A stretch of DNA of 64,000 nucleotides from Nemophila menziesii (lineage: Eukaryota > Streptophyta > Magnoliopsida > Boraginales > Hydrophyllaceae): NCBI GenBank assembly GCA_029959085.1, contig JARWIR010000003.1, forward strand, positions 24,567,505 through 24,631,504, given 5' to 3'. Each line of letters opens with the position of its first letter. Position 1 is the stretch's first letter. A program made the position numbers and the translations under genes. Of this stretch, positions 43,307 through 53,363 are shown piece by piece. The notes below the pieces were generated by a model. That model made no database searches and was not told where the DNA came from. It was given only the letters and a program-made list of their open reading frames with translations.

Positions 43307-44843
43307 TGATGTCTCCTCATTTGTGATAGATTAATGTTAGGATGAGACATCATTTTAAGTGATTTAGAAGTCAATAATGTCGATTTTCTTGAGTTTTAGT
43401 GCATTTTCCTATTTTGTGTCTTGATTTGTAGAATTATTGTTTTTAGAGCATATTGGGTTTAATTGTTTATTTAGTGTGTAGCTTTAAAGATAATTATGAA
43501 GCTTAATTAGAGTCCAAGTCAAAGACAACAACTTATGGAAAGAGATTTGCATGGAAATTGGAGATAAGGAAAGAAAAGCTAAAAAGATGGAAAAGGAAAA
43601 GCTGCCTAAATCTGGGATTCTGCCTACATGGCCAAAGATAGACGTTTTTACCTAAGAAATAGGCCGAATCTGGTGATTTCCTTCTAAGGGGTCTAGATAA
43701 TTCTGTTGCGATTCTTTTGGTATCTTGTGGAGCAAAATCCGACCAATAACGAAGAAGATACACTCAAAACAACGCAGCAGAGTTTATCTTTATTTCCATA
43801 CGAATTTGAGTTGGGCTAGGAGTCCATTACCTTAACTCTTCCTCAAGAAAACGAATTAGGTCTTCTAAACACCTATAAATACACCCTTATATCACTTGTA
43901 AATCATCCTTGCCTCATAGTAATTAGTTCTTAAAGTTTTATTCTTCCAGTTTATTGTAGAGAGCAAGATGATGTCTTTTGTAATTTCTTTTAGTTTATTT
44001 CCTTCAGGTATGAACTAAACCTCCCATAGCTTGGGTTTTGCATATGTATAATCTATGAATTCTAATTCTTCTATCTAAGTTTCTTTGAGAATTATATGTT
44101 TTAATCTGATATTAGCTGCTTACTTTATATTTGCTTATGTGTTTTGATTTAATGTTTTTCCTAGAACTGATCACTTTAGGATTGTTTTAAGAGTAGTTAG
44201 ATGGTCTCCTTGACAGGGTGTTTAACTATTGAACCACCACATAATGTCTAGTGTCGATAGCAGTTCTGACAAAACATACTTCTAACTAGATAGTCATTAG
44301 GGTTTGTTTTAACCACCGTATCACCAAGATTGCAGTATTTGCTTAGGGCCTTAGTGGCGTTTGATAACCCTATTTGAAATCACTTCTTGGTTGTGACGTA
44401 GCCCCCTTAGTCGCTCTAAAGGTCTAAGCTCGGGGAATTTAGAATCCTGACTAAGTATTACCAAGAGCTAATATTCTCCCTTATTGACTAGATTTATAGA
44501 TAGAATTAGAAGGATTAGTGCATACTAGCAAAACCTAAGCTATATTTCTCATCTCATATTCTTAATCTTTTACTTTATTGTCTTTATTTTCCTAGTTTTA
44601 ATTAGCTTAATTAATAATTTCGAATTCCTATTTGTTTTATTTACTGTCTTCTAGTTATTTACTTTTACTCGTTATCTGTTCCTACGCGATTAACACACTT
44701 AAGTCCCTGAGAACGAACTCTACTTATCATTAAAACTTGCATACGTCCTGTAATACTTGCAATACTGTGCCTGTCTAGGGTGAGAGTGCGTAGTTTTCAA
44801 TACTTAAATTGATCTTATTTTTATCACACCCTAGGCGACACCA
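43307..44843 (+). repeat. 3' LTR of element C (1,537 bp)
   Basis: Same ends and length as 34926-36462, with about 13 single-base differences by eye and no indel. TATA box at about 43874-43881. Confidence 0.95.
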
Positions 44844-44848
44844 TTTAC

Positions 44849-45933
44849 ACTACTCTTTTTTTTTTTTTTTTGAACAATTGATATTTTACACTACTACAAG
44901 TCACAGTTGCGAAGTTAATCGTGACTCATTACCTCCTGTTGGCTCTAGGATTGTTGGTCTCTTTTTCTTTCTCTAACGAGGGAGTCGGTTGTGTGGTGTG
45001 GTTAAGTGGTTAGAGGTTTTTTATATAGGAAGATTTTTGGGTTAAGGTATCGGGATAGGTTTCATAAGTTTGATTTTTGTGTTTTGATTTCATGTAAATA
45101 TTGCATTACGTACCTACTTTTCGATGAATTGACATTTTATCCCAACAAATAAATCTAGACTTAAGATAAAAGGAAATACTACATCATATCTTTGATGGTG
45201 GTGTAGCAGGAGGTAGATTTATTGTTCTCAAGGTTAGAATTGGTTGATTTAATGGTTTTTTTTTTTTTTTTTGGACTTCAGTTAATTTAATGGTCTTATG
45301 ACCGTTTTGTTGTCCAAATAAATATACACGTCTTTTTTCATCATGGAAAAACTGAAATCCAACGCCACACACAACTTCAACCACCTCCTGAAAACACAAC
45401 TTCGTTGCAGATAATGACAACAGTGATTAAATCTTTGTAGCTTCTTTGCTTGATGATTCCAACAACATAAAAAGTGGTGAAAGAAGGATAATGCATTTTA
45501 TTTTTTTAAGCTAGAACAATTAATTCTGGATAGACCATGGTATATATGTAGCTATAGTAGATGACATAAGTAGTATTAGTGTAATTTGCAATTAATATGT
45601 TGGTTAACTATTGGAATTTCCAGTCTATTCGATAAAGTTTCACAGGTCAATGATACCACCATTGCCTTTTCTTTTCTTGTATAAGAAAAAACAATTATTC
45701 AATAAATACCCATATCAGCAAGTACTAAAGCAAAGATGAGCTAAAACAACAAATGATGTCTATGTTTCACATCAAATCTTTGATCAAATTACAAAGAAAA
45801 CTAAATGGCACAAATATGGTAGTGCCAAAATGCAAAAATAAAACAAACTGCAGCTGCAGAAAATACAATATTGTTCACTTTATTTTCATGTAAAGCTGGA
45901 AAATGCAGAAAATGCAGAAAATGCTATGATTCT
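44849..45933. other. Intergenic between element C and QCR8
   Basis: Continues the interrupted tandem repeat to about 44948. Poly-T runs at 44859-44873 and 45256-45272. The minus-strand frame 45184-45420 resembles nothing known to me. The QCR8 3' UTR probably occupies the last 150-300 bases. Confidence 0.5.
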
Positions 45934-46842
45934 TTAGTATCTGTGATGTAGCTTTTCGTCTTCCACATACTTCATAGCATACCTGTACAATTAAGAAAGG
46001 CAAATCAAGTAAGTTGACCATTACAAAAAGTACAATTCCCAAACTATACCATTCTTTTAAGTTTTAATGGCTATGCTTACTCAACAACAATACCTCCTAA
46101 ATAAGACCTTCTATCACTCTTCTTTTTAATTGCTTACCCTTTTTTATCTTTTGGAATTGCAAGTTATATCATACACTTGTCTGGAAACATGATCAGCACA
46201 TCATATTTAATGTGTTTTTCAAAGATATGTTTAATTTTAGTGTAAGCATCTAAATTATCAGGATGGTTCAAAAATATTATAGCTAACATAATAATATGAC
46301 AATCAATTTACCTTATCTAATTAATAAGGAATGCCCTTCAAACACTACTCAACTCATAATTTTTTAATCAAGCTCAATCATAAAAATGATCACTCTTTGT
46401 ACTTAAATAATTTCACCTCCTATAGAAACAATCATAGCTAGCTTTTCTCAAATCTATAATTTAATTATATTTAAAACAATATAAAGTATAAATCAATTAA
46501 TCTACTAAAATTGCATTTTCGATACATGATATTACCAATAATAATAACATCAGCTGTATTTGATATAAAACATCGAAATAATTCCGTTAAATGCCTTGGT
46601 ATTCGGTTTATTTACAATTCGATCCATTTATATACTCTGATCTATACATATATGATGTAAGGAGGAGATTACCCGTATGTGCCGAGAACAGGGACGAGGA
46701 GGAGGGCGGCGCTGTGCCAATTTTCAGTGACTTTGTGGTGGATTTTGCCGGTTAAATCATTCCAGAGACCAGGCATGATCTTGTTCTGAAATGGAGATAA
46801 AGCGTATATTACTGCCTTCAATTTCACCGGTTGTTTCCCCAT
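45934..46842 (-). CDS. QCR8: Cytochrome b-c1 complex subunit 8 (ubiquinol-cytochrome c reductase)
   Basis: Small subunit of mitochondrial respiratory complex III, in the inner membrane. Two exons: 46842-46673 (170 bases) and 45982-45934 (49 bases), joined across a 690-base GT-AG intron (donor GTAATC, acceptor TTGTACAG). The 72-residue product equals the usual plant length. It starts MGKQPVKLKAVIYALSPFQN, continues KIMPGLWNDLTGKIHHKVTE and NWHSAALLLVPVLGTY (the hydrophobic segment that crosses the membrane), and ends GYAMKYVEDEKLHHRY. This matches the family phrases KxHHKVxENW and EKLxHRY. No stop, frameshift or missing conserved segment, and splice signals are good, so I consider it functional. 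It is the only intact host gene in the window, with transposons on both sides. Variants such as the LHHRY end (LEHRF or LEHRY elsewhere) are minor. Confidence 0.93.
45983..46672 (-). other. QCR8: QCR8 intron
   Basis: 690-base phase-2 intron, AT-rich, GT...AG. Joining GG to G restores the Gly codon in GTYGYAMK. No nested element recognised. Confidence 0.9.
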
Positions 46843-46965
46843 TTTCTTCTTCTTCTTCGTAGTCTAGGTTTTCAGATTGATTAATTATACACCAATAAAA
46901 TGTAAATGTTATTACCTGTATTTTCTTATAGCTAAGCGACGAACCAGTCTTTCTGTATTTTAGTA

Positions 46966-46998
46966 TGGGCCGGGCCATTACTTGTTTTATTATGGGCT
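46966..46998 (-). promoter_or_regulatory. QCR8: Site II-type motifs in the QCR8 promoter
   Basis: TGGGCC at 46966-46971 (within ATGGGCCGGGCCAT) and TGGGCT at 46993-46998, about 125-155 bases upstream of the ATG. TGGGCC/T (site II) elements, bound by TCP factors, are known in promoters of plant cytochrome and other respiratory-chain genes, which fits this gene. Function here is inferred from motif and position only. Confidence 0.6.
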
Positions 46999-47170
46999 TA
47001 GATTGGGTTTTTTTATCTTATCCAGCAGCACGGACCGCTCTTTCTTGCAGTTTACATACTTCAGTCTTTTCGACATGCCATACGGGCCATTTTTATTTAT
47101 TTTGTTCTAGGACATTTGTAGTGTATAGACTTTTTTTTGCGATTAGTCGGACCTTAGAAAATAGATTAAG

Positions 47171-47568
47171 GGGGGTTATCAATCTGGAATTTAAAAGAGT
47201 TTATTGGAGTTCCTGTTTGGTTTGTGAAAATAACAGTTTTCTGGAAAATTTAATGAATTTAGTGTTATATTGGAGAAGGTGAAATCGGCGTTTTTCATAT
47301 TTTTTGAAAATTTTAAATATATCTTGAAAACAAAAACAAAATATGTAAACAGAAAATGTTTTCACAAACCAAAAAGTCATTGACTTCGTACAATCCATTG
47401 ATTGTTTTAATTCTATTCATATTTTAAAGGATCTTTTTTTCCTTTCATTTTAAAGTTTGACGGATTGTTAAGTTAGTATTTAAATGGATTTCAACAGATT
47501 TTAATAGACTCTAATAATTTATATTTTGATAATTTCCTACTTTTATAATCCTTTAAACCAAATTAACC
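47171..47568. repeat. MITE-like foldback sequence
   Basis: 'tggtttgtgaaaataacagttttctg' at 47217-47242 is the near inverse of 'cagaaaatgttttcacaaacca' at 47349-47370, giving a stem around an AT-rich loop of about 106 bases. Outer segments 'ggttatcaatctggaatttaaaag' (47176) and 'ctttaaaccaaattaacc' (47551-47568) may be weak terminal inverted repeats of a larger non-autonomous DNA element. No coding capacity. Confidence 0.45.
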
Positions 47569-50125
47569 GCAGTACTTTAAAAAATAAAGACAAATCGAAC
47601 AAATGCAGAGATGATGCTAAAATAAAATTTCATACCAAAAGAAAAAACAAAATGGATTATAAATTCAGCCTTAAGTATAAAATAATATCAAAGCAAATTC
47701 TACAGCAACTCATATAAAAAAAAATAAGCGTGTCCATCTTATTCTCTTTTCGAACAAAAAAAGTAAGAAAAATGTTGTAACTACTTTGTGAGGATTGCAT
47801 CATTGGTTATGTAGTTCATATTTTAGTTTTTTTTTCCGGATACAAATGAAGAGACCAAGAAGTGAGAACTTCCTATTACTTATTCACTAACTAATTATGT
47901 TTTAGGTACCACCCAACTATAACGGCATATTTTTAATTTTTAAATTTTAATTTCTTTAGCTATATCTCGATTTTTATAAATATAAGAATTTATTTATATT
48001 TTTAAATCCAGTTTTATGCATGTTTGTATTAAAATAACTGTTTTAAATCAATATATTATATTGGGTATTGGTCCATTTATACCATATGATGATGATCTAT
48101 ATTTATTTCAAATATAGCCAAGTATCATTCATATTTGTTTCCAGAAAATTAATTTCTCGTCCAAAAGACTAAATTATCTTAAAATAATATTACTCAAAAA
48201 ATCAAAATGAAAATAACTAAAATAAAAATAACTAAGCGTATCCTTTTTATGCCTGGTAAAAGGAAAAATTGTGCCATATTCTCTCGCATTCTTTCTCTAT
48301 CATCTCATTTGCAATTCAAAACTGTAACTATAACGGAAAAAGTTACAACTATATAATGAGGACTAAATCAACAAAAAACATCAAATATAACTACATCTAA
48401 GGTTAGTTTATATGGTTTTTACCATGATTTATTCAAGTTTTGTGTTGATTTGTGTAAAACAAAAAATAGGGTTTAATGTGTGATTATAAATAATAATGAT
48501 ATGCATTTTAATCGCTTGATGATATATGTAATTAAAGTAGGATTTATGTCTTAAAATTGGTTTATAATGATTACTTTGTTCAATTTTAGGGTTTAATTAC
48601 ATTTTTCTAGAGTTCCTAATATTAAAAGATGCTTCAAGTGTGTTAAAATCTATGATTTTAATGGTTAAATAGTTGTTTGATCGAGAACTTAGTGTAGAAA
48701 AACAATTGTGTTATGCTGAAACACCAAAAGTGTTATTTCATGACTATTTATGATTTGTTGTTCTAAAGCAAATAAATGGTGTTCATAACAGAAAAATTAT
48801 TGTTCAAGAACAACAAACTTAAAATTTGTGATTATTAGTTTAGGTTGATTAGGTTTGGGCTAGGTTGTTGTCATTGAAACAACATTTCTGGTGTTTTGGA
48901 ACAACAATGTGGGATTATTATGATAAAGACTGTTTGTCTTAACATTGTTTTCATGTTTTAATTATATAAAGGCATCCTAAAATAACAACGAAGACATAAT
49001 TGAAACCGGTAAGAAAGCCAAAGAAAGTGGAAATAAAGTCGGATGGTCTAGGATAAAGCGGGGACTAGTACAACAAAATGGGGTTACAAATCAACAATGT
49101 ATGGTTTTAACACGGTTTTGATGGACGATATATTACTCAAAAAGCATATCAAATTGTGTGTACACACACCATTAATTTTCCTCTTAAATAGTTAATTGAA
49201 TGAAGAAGGAAAAAGGGACGAGAGTAGGTGGGGGATGTGCTACCCGAGAGATAATATCGTGTTACAACTTAAGAAGGAAAGACTTTTGACTAGGTCAAAA
49301 GATAGTGATGATATGAGAAAAGGATATAACGATCCTATTTGGATTAAAAGATGAGTGTGATCTGTTGAACCTGACATATGATTCATGTGAGAGTCAAAGT
49401 GATTGGGTGGTGAAGCCTTTTGGAATAGTGAAGAAAAATATTGATAAGGTTGATTACAACAACAATATTGAAGGTACTCGAGCAAGATGGATTGGAAGTC
49501 AAAGAAGTTTTCCCAAGGATGATGGTGTTGTTGGCATTTGTGACACCATTTTTCTGCAACATGTGTAATTTTGTGTATAGAAAATACCTAAAGTATGTTG
49601 AAGACTTGGAGAACTTGAATAAATATAATTGGTTAAGTCTTATATTATCATGTTTGATGGGGTTTGTGCGGAAAAATCATACAGCAAACTCGGTGATATC
49701 ATTGGTTATGTTACTGCATGTGTGGTATGTATTCCATTCAATATAATGGTACAAAACAATTATTTTATGGAATAAAATTGTATTGAACACAAAGACATTA
49801 TCAAACCAAAGTTTCTTGAGGCATTCCAAATATGCCTCAAATGGAAGGAAATAAAAAGAAAAGATGGATTCAGAACACAAGTCATTAACTAGATCAAGTC
49901 CAAGCAGGTAAATTATATAATAATTAATCAAAAATTGAGTTTTCAGAAGAACAAATTTTTTGTTGTTATATTATACATATTTATGTTAAATTGGAACTAG
50001 TGTGATATTGACTAAATCTAAATACCTTATTTAAAGTAAAAAAATGTATGAAAACAACTGAGTCAAAGAGAGAGAGTAAATTGGGTGGGAGAAGAGTGTA
50101 GACGATGAAGAGGACAAAGAGAATA
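47569..50125. other. Long AT-rich intergenic segment
   Basis: No gene recognised. 'gaacaacaaa' type words recur at 48700-48910 and again at 51600-51680. Between about 49000 and 50120 there are short frames (49240-49485, 49365-49568, 49441-49746) with no recognised motif; this could be a decayed DNA transposon or captured sequence. Confidence 0.4.
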
Positions 50126-50254
50126 AAGATGACGAAAAGGAGCATGATGATGATGAAGATGATTGTCATCCAAATTCTTACCAACACGGAAAGATGACGA
50201 ACAGGAGCATGATGATGATGAAGATGATTGTCATCCAGATTTTTACCAACACGG
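50126..50254 (+). repeat. Tandem duplication, about 63-bp unit
   Basis: 'aagatgacgaa(a)aggagcatgatgatgatg...ccaacacgg' is present twice in succession. One frame is very acidic (EHDDDEDDCHP), hinting at a coding origin, but no larger ORF exists. Confidence 0.85.
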
Positions 50255-50396
50255 AGTTATAATGAAGGTAAATGATTCAAAAATATAAAAGGTGATTAAT
50301 CCAAAAGGTCTACAACCCAACAAATTTTCTTCGTAAGTTCCGGCCTACTTCACTAAAAATTCAGGTTCATAATACCCTTTACAGGGATACAACTAC

Positions 50397-50562
50397 AACA
50401 CAATTCACTAGGCTACGACACAATTTACTGAGATGTGTGGCACAATTCACTAGGTTGTACGACACAATTCATTGGGTTGTGCGACATTGAGTTATGCGAC
50501 ACAATTCACTCAATGGTGCGACATAATTCACTTGGTTGTGTGACACAATTCACTGGGCAGCG
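50397..50562 (+). repeat. Minisatellite, 22-bp unit
   Basis: About seven units of CACAATTCACTRGGTTGTGCGA with substitutions and one short unit ('cattgagttatgcga'). Confidence 0.85.
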
Positions 50563-50572
50563 TAACCATCTT

Positions 50573-50797
50573 CAGCAGTTGCGTTAAAAGAATATTTACT
50601 GCAAAACAATTCAAAAAATGCAGCGATTGCGTCCAATGAATATTTACTGCATAACAATTCCAAAAATGCAACAATTGCGTCAAATAAATATTTACTATAA
50701 AATAATTCAAAAAAAGTACAGTATATGACCAAATTTCAGCGGTTACGACAAATGAAATATAGTGCAAAACAATTCAAAAGTTGCAGTATAAAACCAA
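50573..50797 (+). repeat. Minisatellite, about 48-bp unit
   Basis: Four to five units of the type 'gcaRcRattgcgtcaaatRaatatttactgcaaaacaattcaaaaaat', directly after the 22-bp array. Minus-strand frames 50528-50767 and 50550-50732 are repeat translations, not genes. Confidence 0.8.
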
Positions 50798-50907
50798 ATT
50801 ACTCACGGTAAATCATGGAACCCACAAAACCCACAAAACTCACATGACATCCCTTCCCCATATATGCTATTCTCGCATCACTTCTCATATGGTAAAAGGA
50901 TTCCAAC

Positions 50908-51125
50908 GGCCATAAAATGGCCATTATAGAATTTGTAAATAAAAAAACATCACGAGTGTAATTATAGTAAAATCACATAATTTTGAAAAATTGAAAAGTG
51001 ATGATTTTACCTTCAAAGGCCATAAAATGGCCATGGTAGGATTTGTATAAAAATATAATAAACATCACGACTGTAATTATACTTAAATCAAATAATTTTG
51101 AGAAAATGTAAAAGTGATGAAATTA
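50908..51125 (+). repeat. Direct duplication, about 108-bp unit
   Basis: 'ggccataaaatggccat...atttgta...catcacgaNtgtaatta...gaaaa(t)tg(t)aaaagtgatga' occurs at 50908-51008 and 51018-51120. Each copy contains the inverted repeat GGCCATaaaATGGCC. Confidence 0.8.
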
Positions 51126-51852
51126 GGTTAAAATTATTTCAATTTTTTAGAATTTTAATGGTAAAGATATTTTTTTACTTTAATTTGGGTTATTCGGTTG
51201 TTGATAGCGTAGCCAAGCCGGGTTGAAGATGGTGGAGAGTGGTCCACGGGTGGTGGCGATTTATTGTGCAGGAGAGTTTCTTGGTGGGAAGAGATTTCAT
51301 TTTTGTTTTTTTTGTTCGAATGCGAATGTGAAGAGATGACTTTTAGGTTTTATGTTTCACTGTTTTTCAATGTTTTTTGATTGTATACTTTTTTATCTTA
51401 AATTTTATTGTTTTATTTTTTAAGGTTATATGGGGTATATCATAAGTCTAAAATAATATTTTGGACTTTAAGATAGACTTCTTAAAACATGATTGTTAAA
51501 TTATGGACCTAATCAGTAATTATCTCAAAAATAAAAACATAACATGTATCATTATTGTAGTAGACAAACTTTACAAATTTATTATTTTGAAATAAAAAAG
51601 TTGTTTTTGAAACTACAAATTTAGTGATTCAGAACAACAAATTTGTATTGCTTGAACAACAATTCTGAATGTTAGCCTAAAAGCTATATTTTAATTGATG
51701 AATCAGGACAAAATAATGCATCTTGAGTTTGATTAATCTTACCAAGAATGTCGACATTGGCATTTAACTTGAGGGTTCAAGGAAGTATACAGATAATAAA
51801 GAAGTTGATGGACAAGAAGAGGAGGAGGAACTGGGAAAACAGAGTCATAAAC
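51126..51852. other. Intergenic up to element F
   Basis: AT-rich, no gene recognised. The sequence resumes after F at 59459 with 'ctccacatatctag'. Confidence 0.5.
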
Positions 51853-53005
51853 TGATATACTATATGCGTCCTAGAAGGGGGGTTGAATAGGACAATAGAA
51901 ATTAATCGGCTAATTTTATTTCAAGCAAATAAAATTAAAAGCTAATTTGAATCCTATTGTTTTAGCAAACTAAATAGTATAAAACTAGATAATCCTAAAA
52001 GACAATATTATCAAACTATTCAAGTAGGCATTTTATCAAGCATATAGAGTGCGGAAATGTAAAGAGTGTAGAGATAGAATACGATACACAACGATGTATA
52101 GTGGTTCGGTTTCCCTACATCCACTACCTAAGGAAGCCTCCTTAGGATTTGCAAGATTCTCAACTAATCTTCGTAACTCTTAACCGGGTGAGATACAAAC
52201 TCTTACAACCACTTCAAAAACCCTTTGAAGGAAATACACTTGTGTTATCACCAACACAAGGAACCAAGCATAAACCTATGCTCACACTACTCTCTTAATC
52301 TATTACAAGAACTAAGAGGAAAAAGGTGAAAAGTGTTTGGGGGTGCTTATAAAAGCTTTGTAACTAAACTCCTCAATGAGTAGATAAGAACTAAGTAGCT
52401 TCACAATAAATATGACTTGAATGCTTCTTTGAAACCTCCTTGAATGATAGAATTAATTGCTCTTAAGATTGGTAGATGGAAGGCTTGAGTTGTGTCTTGA
52501 ATGAGCTTCATTTTATAGCTGAAAATATGGTCCAACGGTCACAAGGCTTCTTTCTAACGGATCTATTTTAACTCCAACGGATATAAGCTTTGTCCTCTTG
52601 TAATGATGCAGGAAACCCTTACTTGCGGTGTACCGCGGGAATGGTCCGGTGCACCGCACAGATTCTTGATGCTTACTGACGGGCTATCCTGTGCACCGCG
52701 CCTCTGGTCCGTGCCTTGGTCCGGTGTACCGCGCTTTGGTCCGGTGTACCGTGCAGATTTAAGAGCTTACTGACGGGCTATCCAATGCACCGCACTTCTG
52801 GTCCGTGGTTCTGCGGTGTACCGAATGATTTGTCCGGTGTACCGCGGAGCTGCTCTTTTGAATTTTAAGCTAAAGTCTAAGGAAAGAACACAACTAATCT
52901 AGTGAGGGGTTTTGGAAAATATTTAAAGTGATACCAAAATGAATTTTAGTTTAAATGATGATTTGTCGAATATTAAAACGGGAATAAAACAAGGTGAGGC
53001 TAACA
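51853..53005 (-). repeat. 3' LTR of element F (1,153 bp)
   Basis: Minus strand TGTTAGCCTCACC ... GTATATCA. Contains the GC-rich hairpin island at 52622-52856: GCGGTGTACCGCGG, GGTCCGGTGCACCGC and 'ggtccggtgtaccg' repeats (near-palindrome GCGGTG-CACCGC). It shares TGGTCCGTGCCTTGGTCCG (52705-52723) with the island of C. Confidence 0.96.
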
Positions 53006-53164
53006 ATCTCCCCCTTTTTGATGTTTGACAAATCATAAACTTTTGAATATGCCTAAGATTAAGTTTTGATCAAAAACTCCCCCTCAACCTAGTCACTAGA
53101 GTTTTTATGAAAACTCCCCCTCACAAAATGCATTTGAAAAAGTTTAACTAAAATTTCTCCCCCT
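53006..53164 (-). other. Polypurine tract of F and three upstream PPT-like copies
   Basis: The minus-strand AAAAAGGGGGAGATT abuts the 3' LTR (53006-53019). AGGGGGAG recurs at 53087-53094, 53114-53121 and 53157-53164. Multiplied PPTs ahead of the 3' LTR are a reported trait of Sireviruses. Confidence 0.8.
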
Positions 53165-53363
53165 TTGTCAACAACAAAAAGAACAAGTGAGATGATTTTT
53201 GAAATAATTTAAGGGGTCAAAAACACATTTTGAGTAAAACAAGGACTAAGGAAGCAAATGGATAACAATGTAGAAGCTTCAAGGATCCTATCACATCAAG
53301 AAAATATTAGCAACAAGAGAATATACACAAAAAGCACAAAATAAAAAATGCAAGAAGAGAGGG

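Larger units (their letters stand above)
34926..44843 (+). mobile_element. Complete, young Athila-like element C (9,918 bp)
   Basis: Two LTRs of 1,537 bp each (34926-36462, 43307-44843), TSD TTTAC (34921-34925, 44844-44848), PBS, gag, gag-tail/protease/integrase-C fusion, GC-rich island, intact accessory ORF2, conserved 3' block and PPT, all plus-strand. By eye the LTRs differ at about 13 positions (0.85%), so insertion was recent. RT, RNase H and the integrase core are missing through a deletion that keeps the frame, so C cannot move by itself and probably used proteins of an intact relative. Gag has two frameshifts and one stop, which may be post-insertion decay or inherited. Confidence 0.95.

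Noticed and set aside
45184..45420. Minus-strand 78-codon frame between element C and QCR8
   Set aside because: Contains a poly-Lys run from a T homopolymer and no family motif; likely chance.
50397..50797. CRISPR-like spaced repeats
   Set aside because: Units are directly adjacent, degenerate and without unique spacers, and the DNA is plant nuclear; these are minisatellites.
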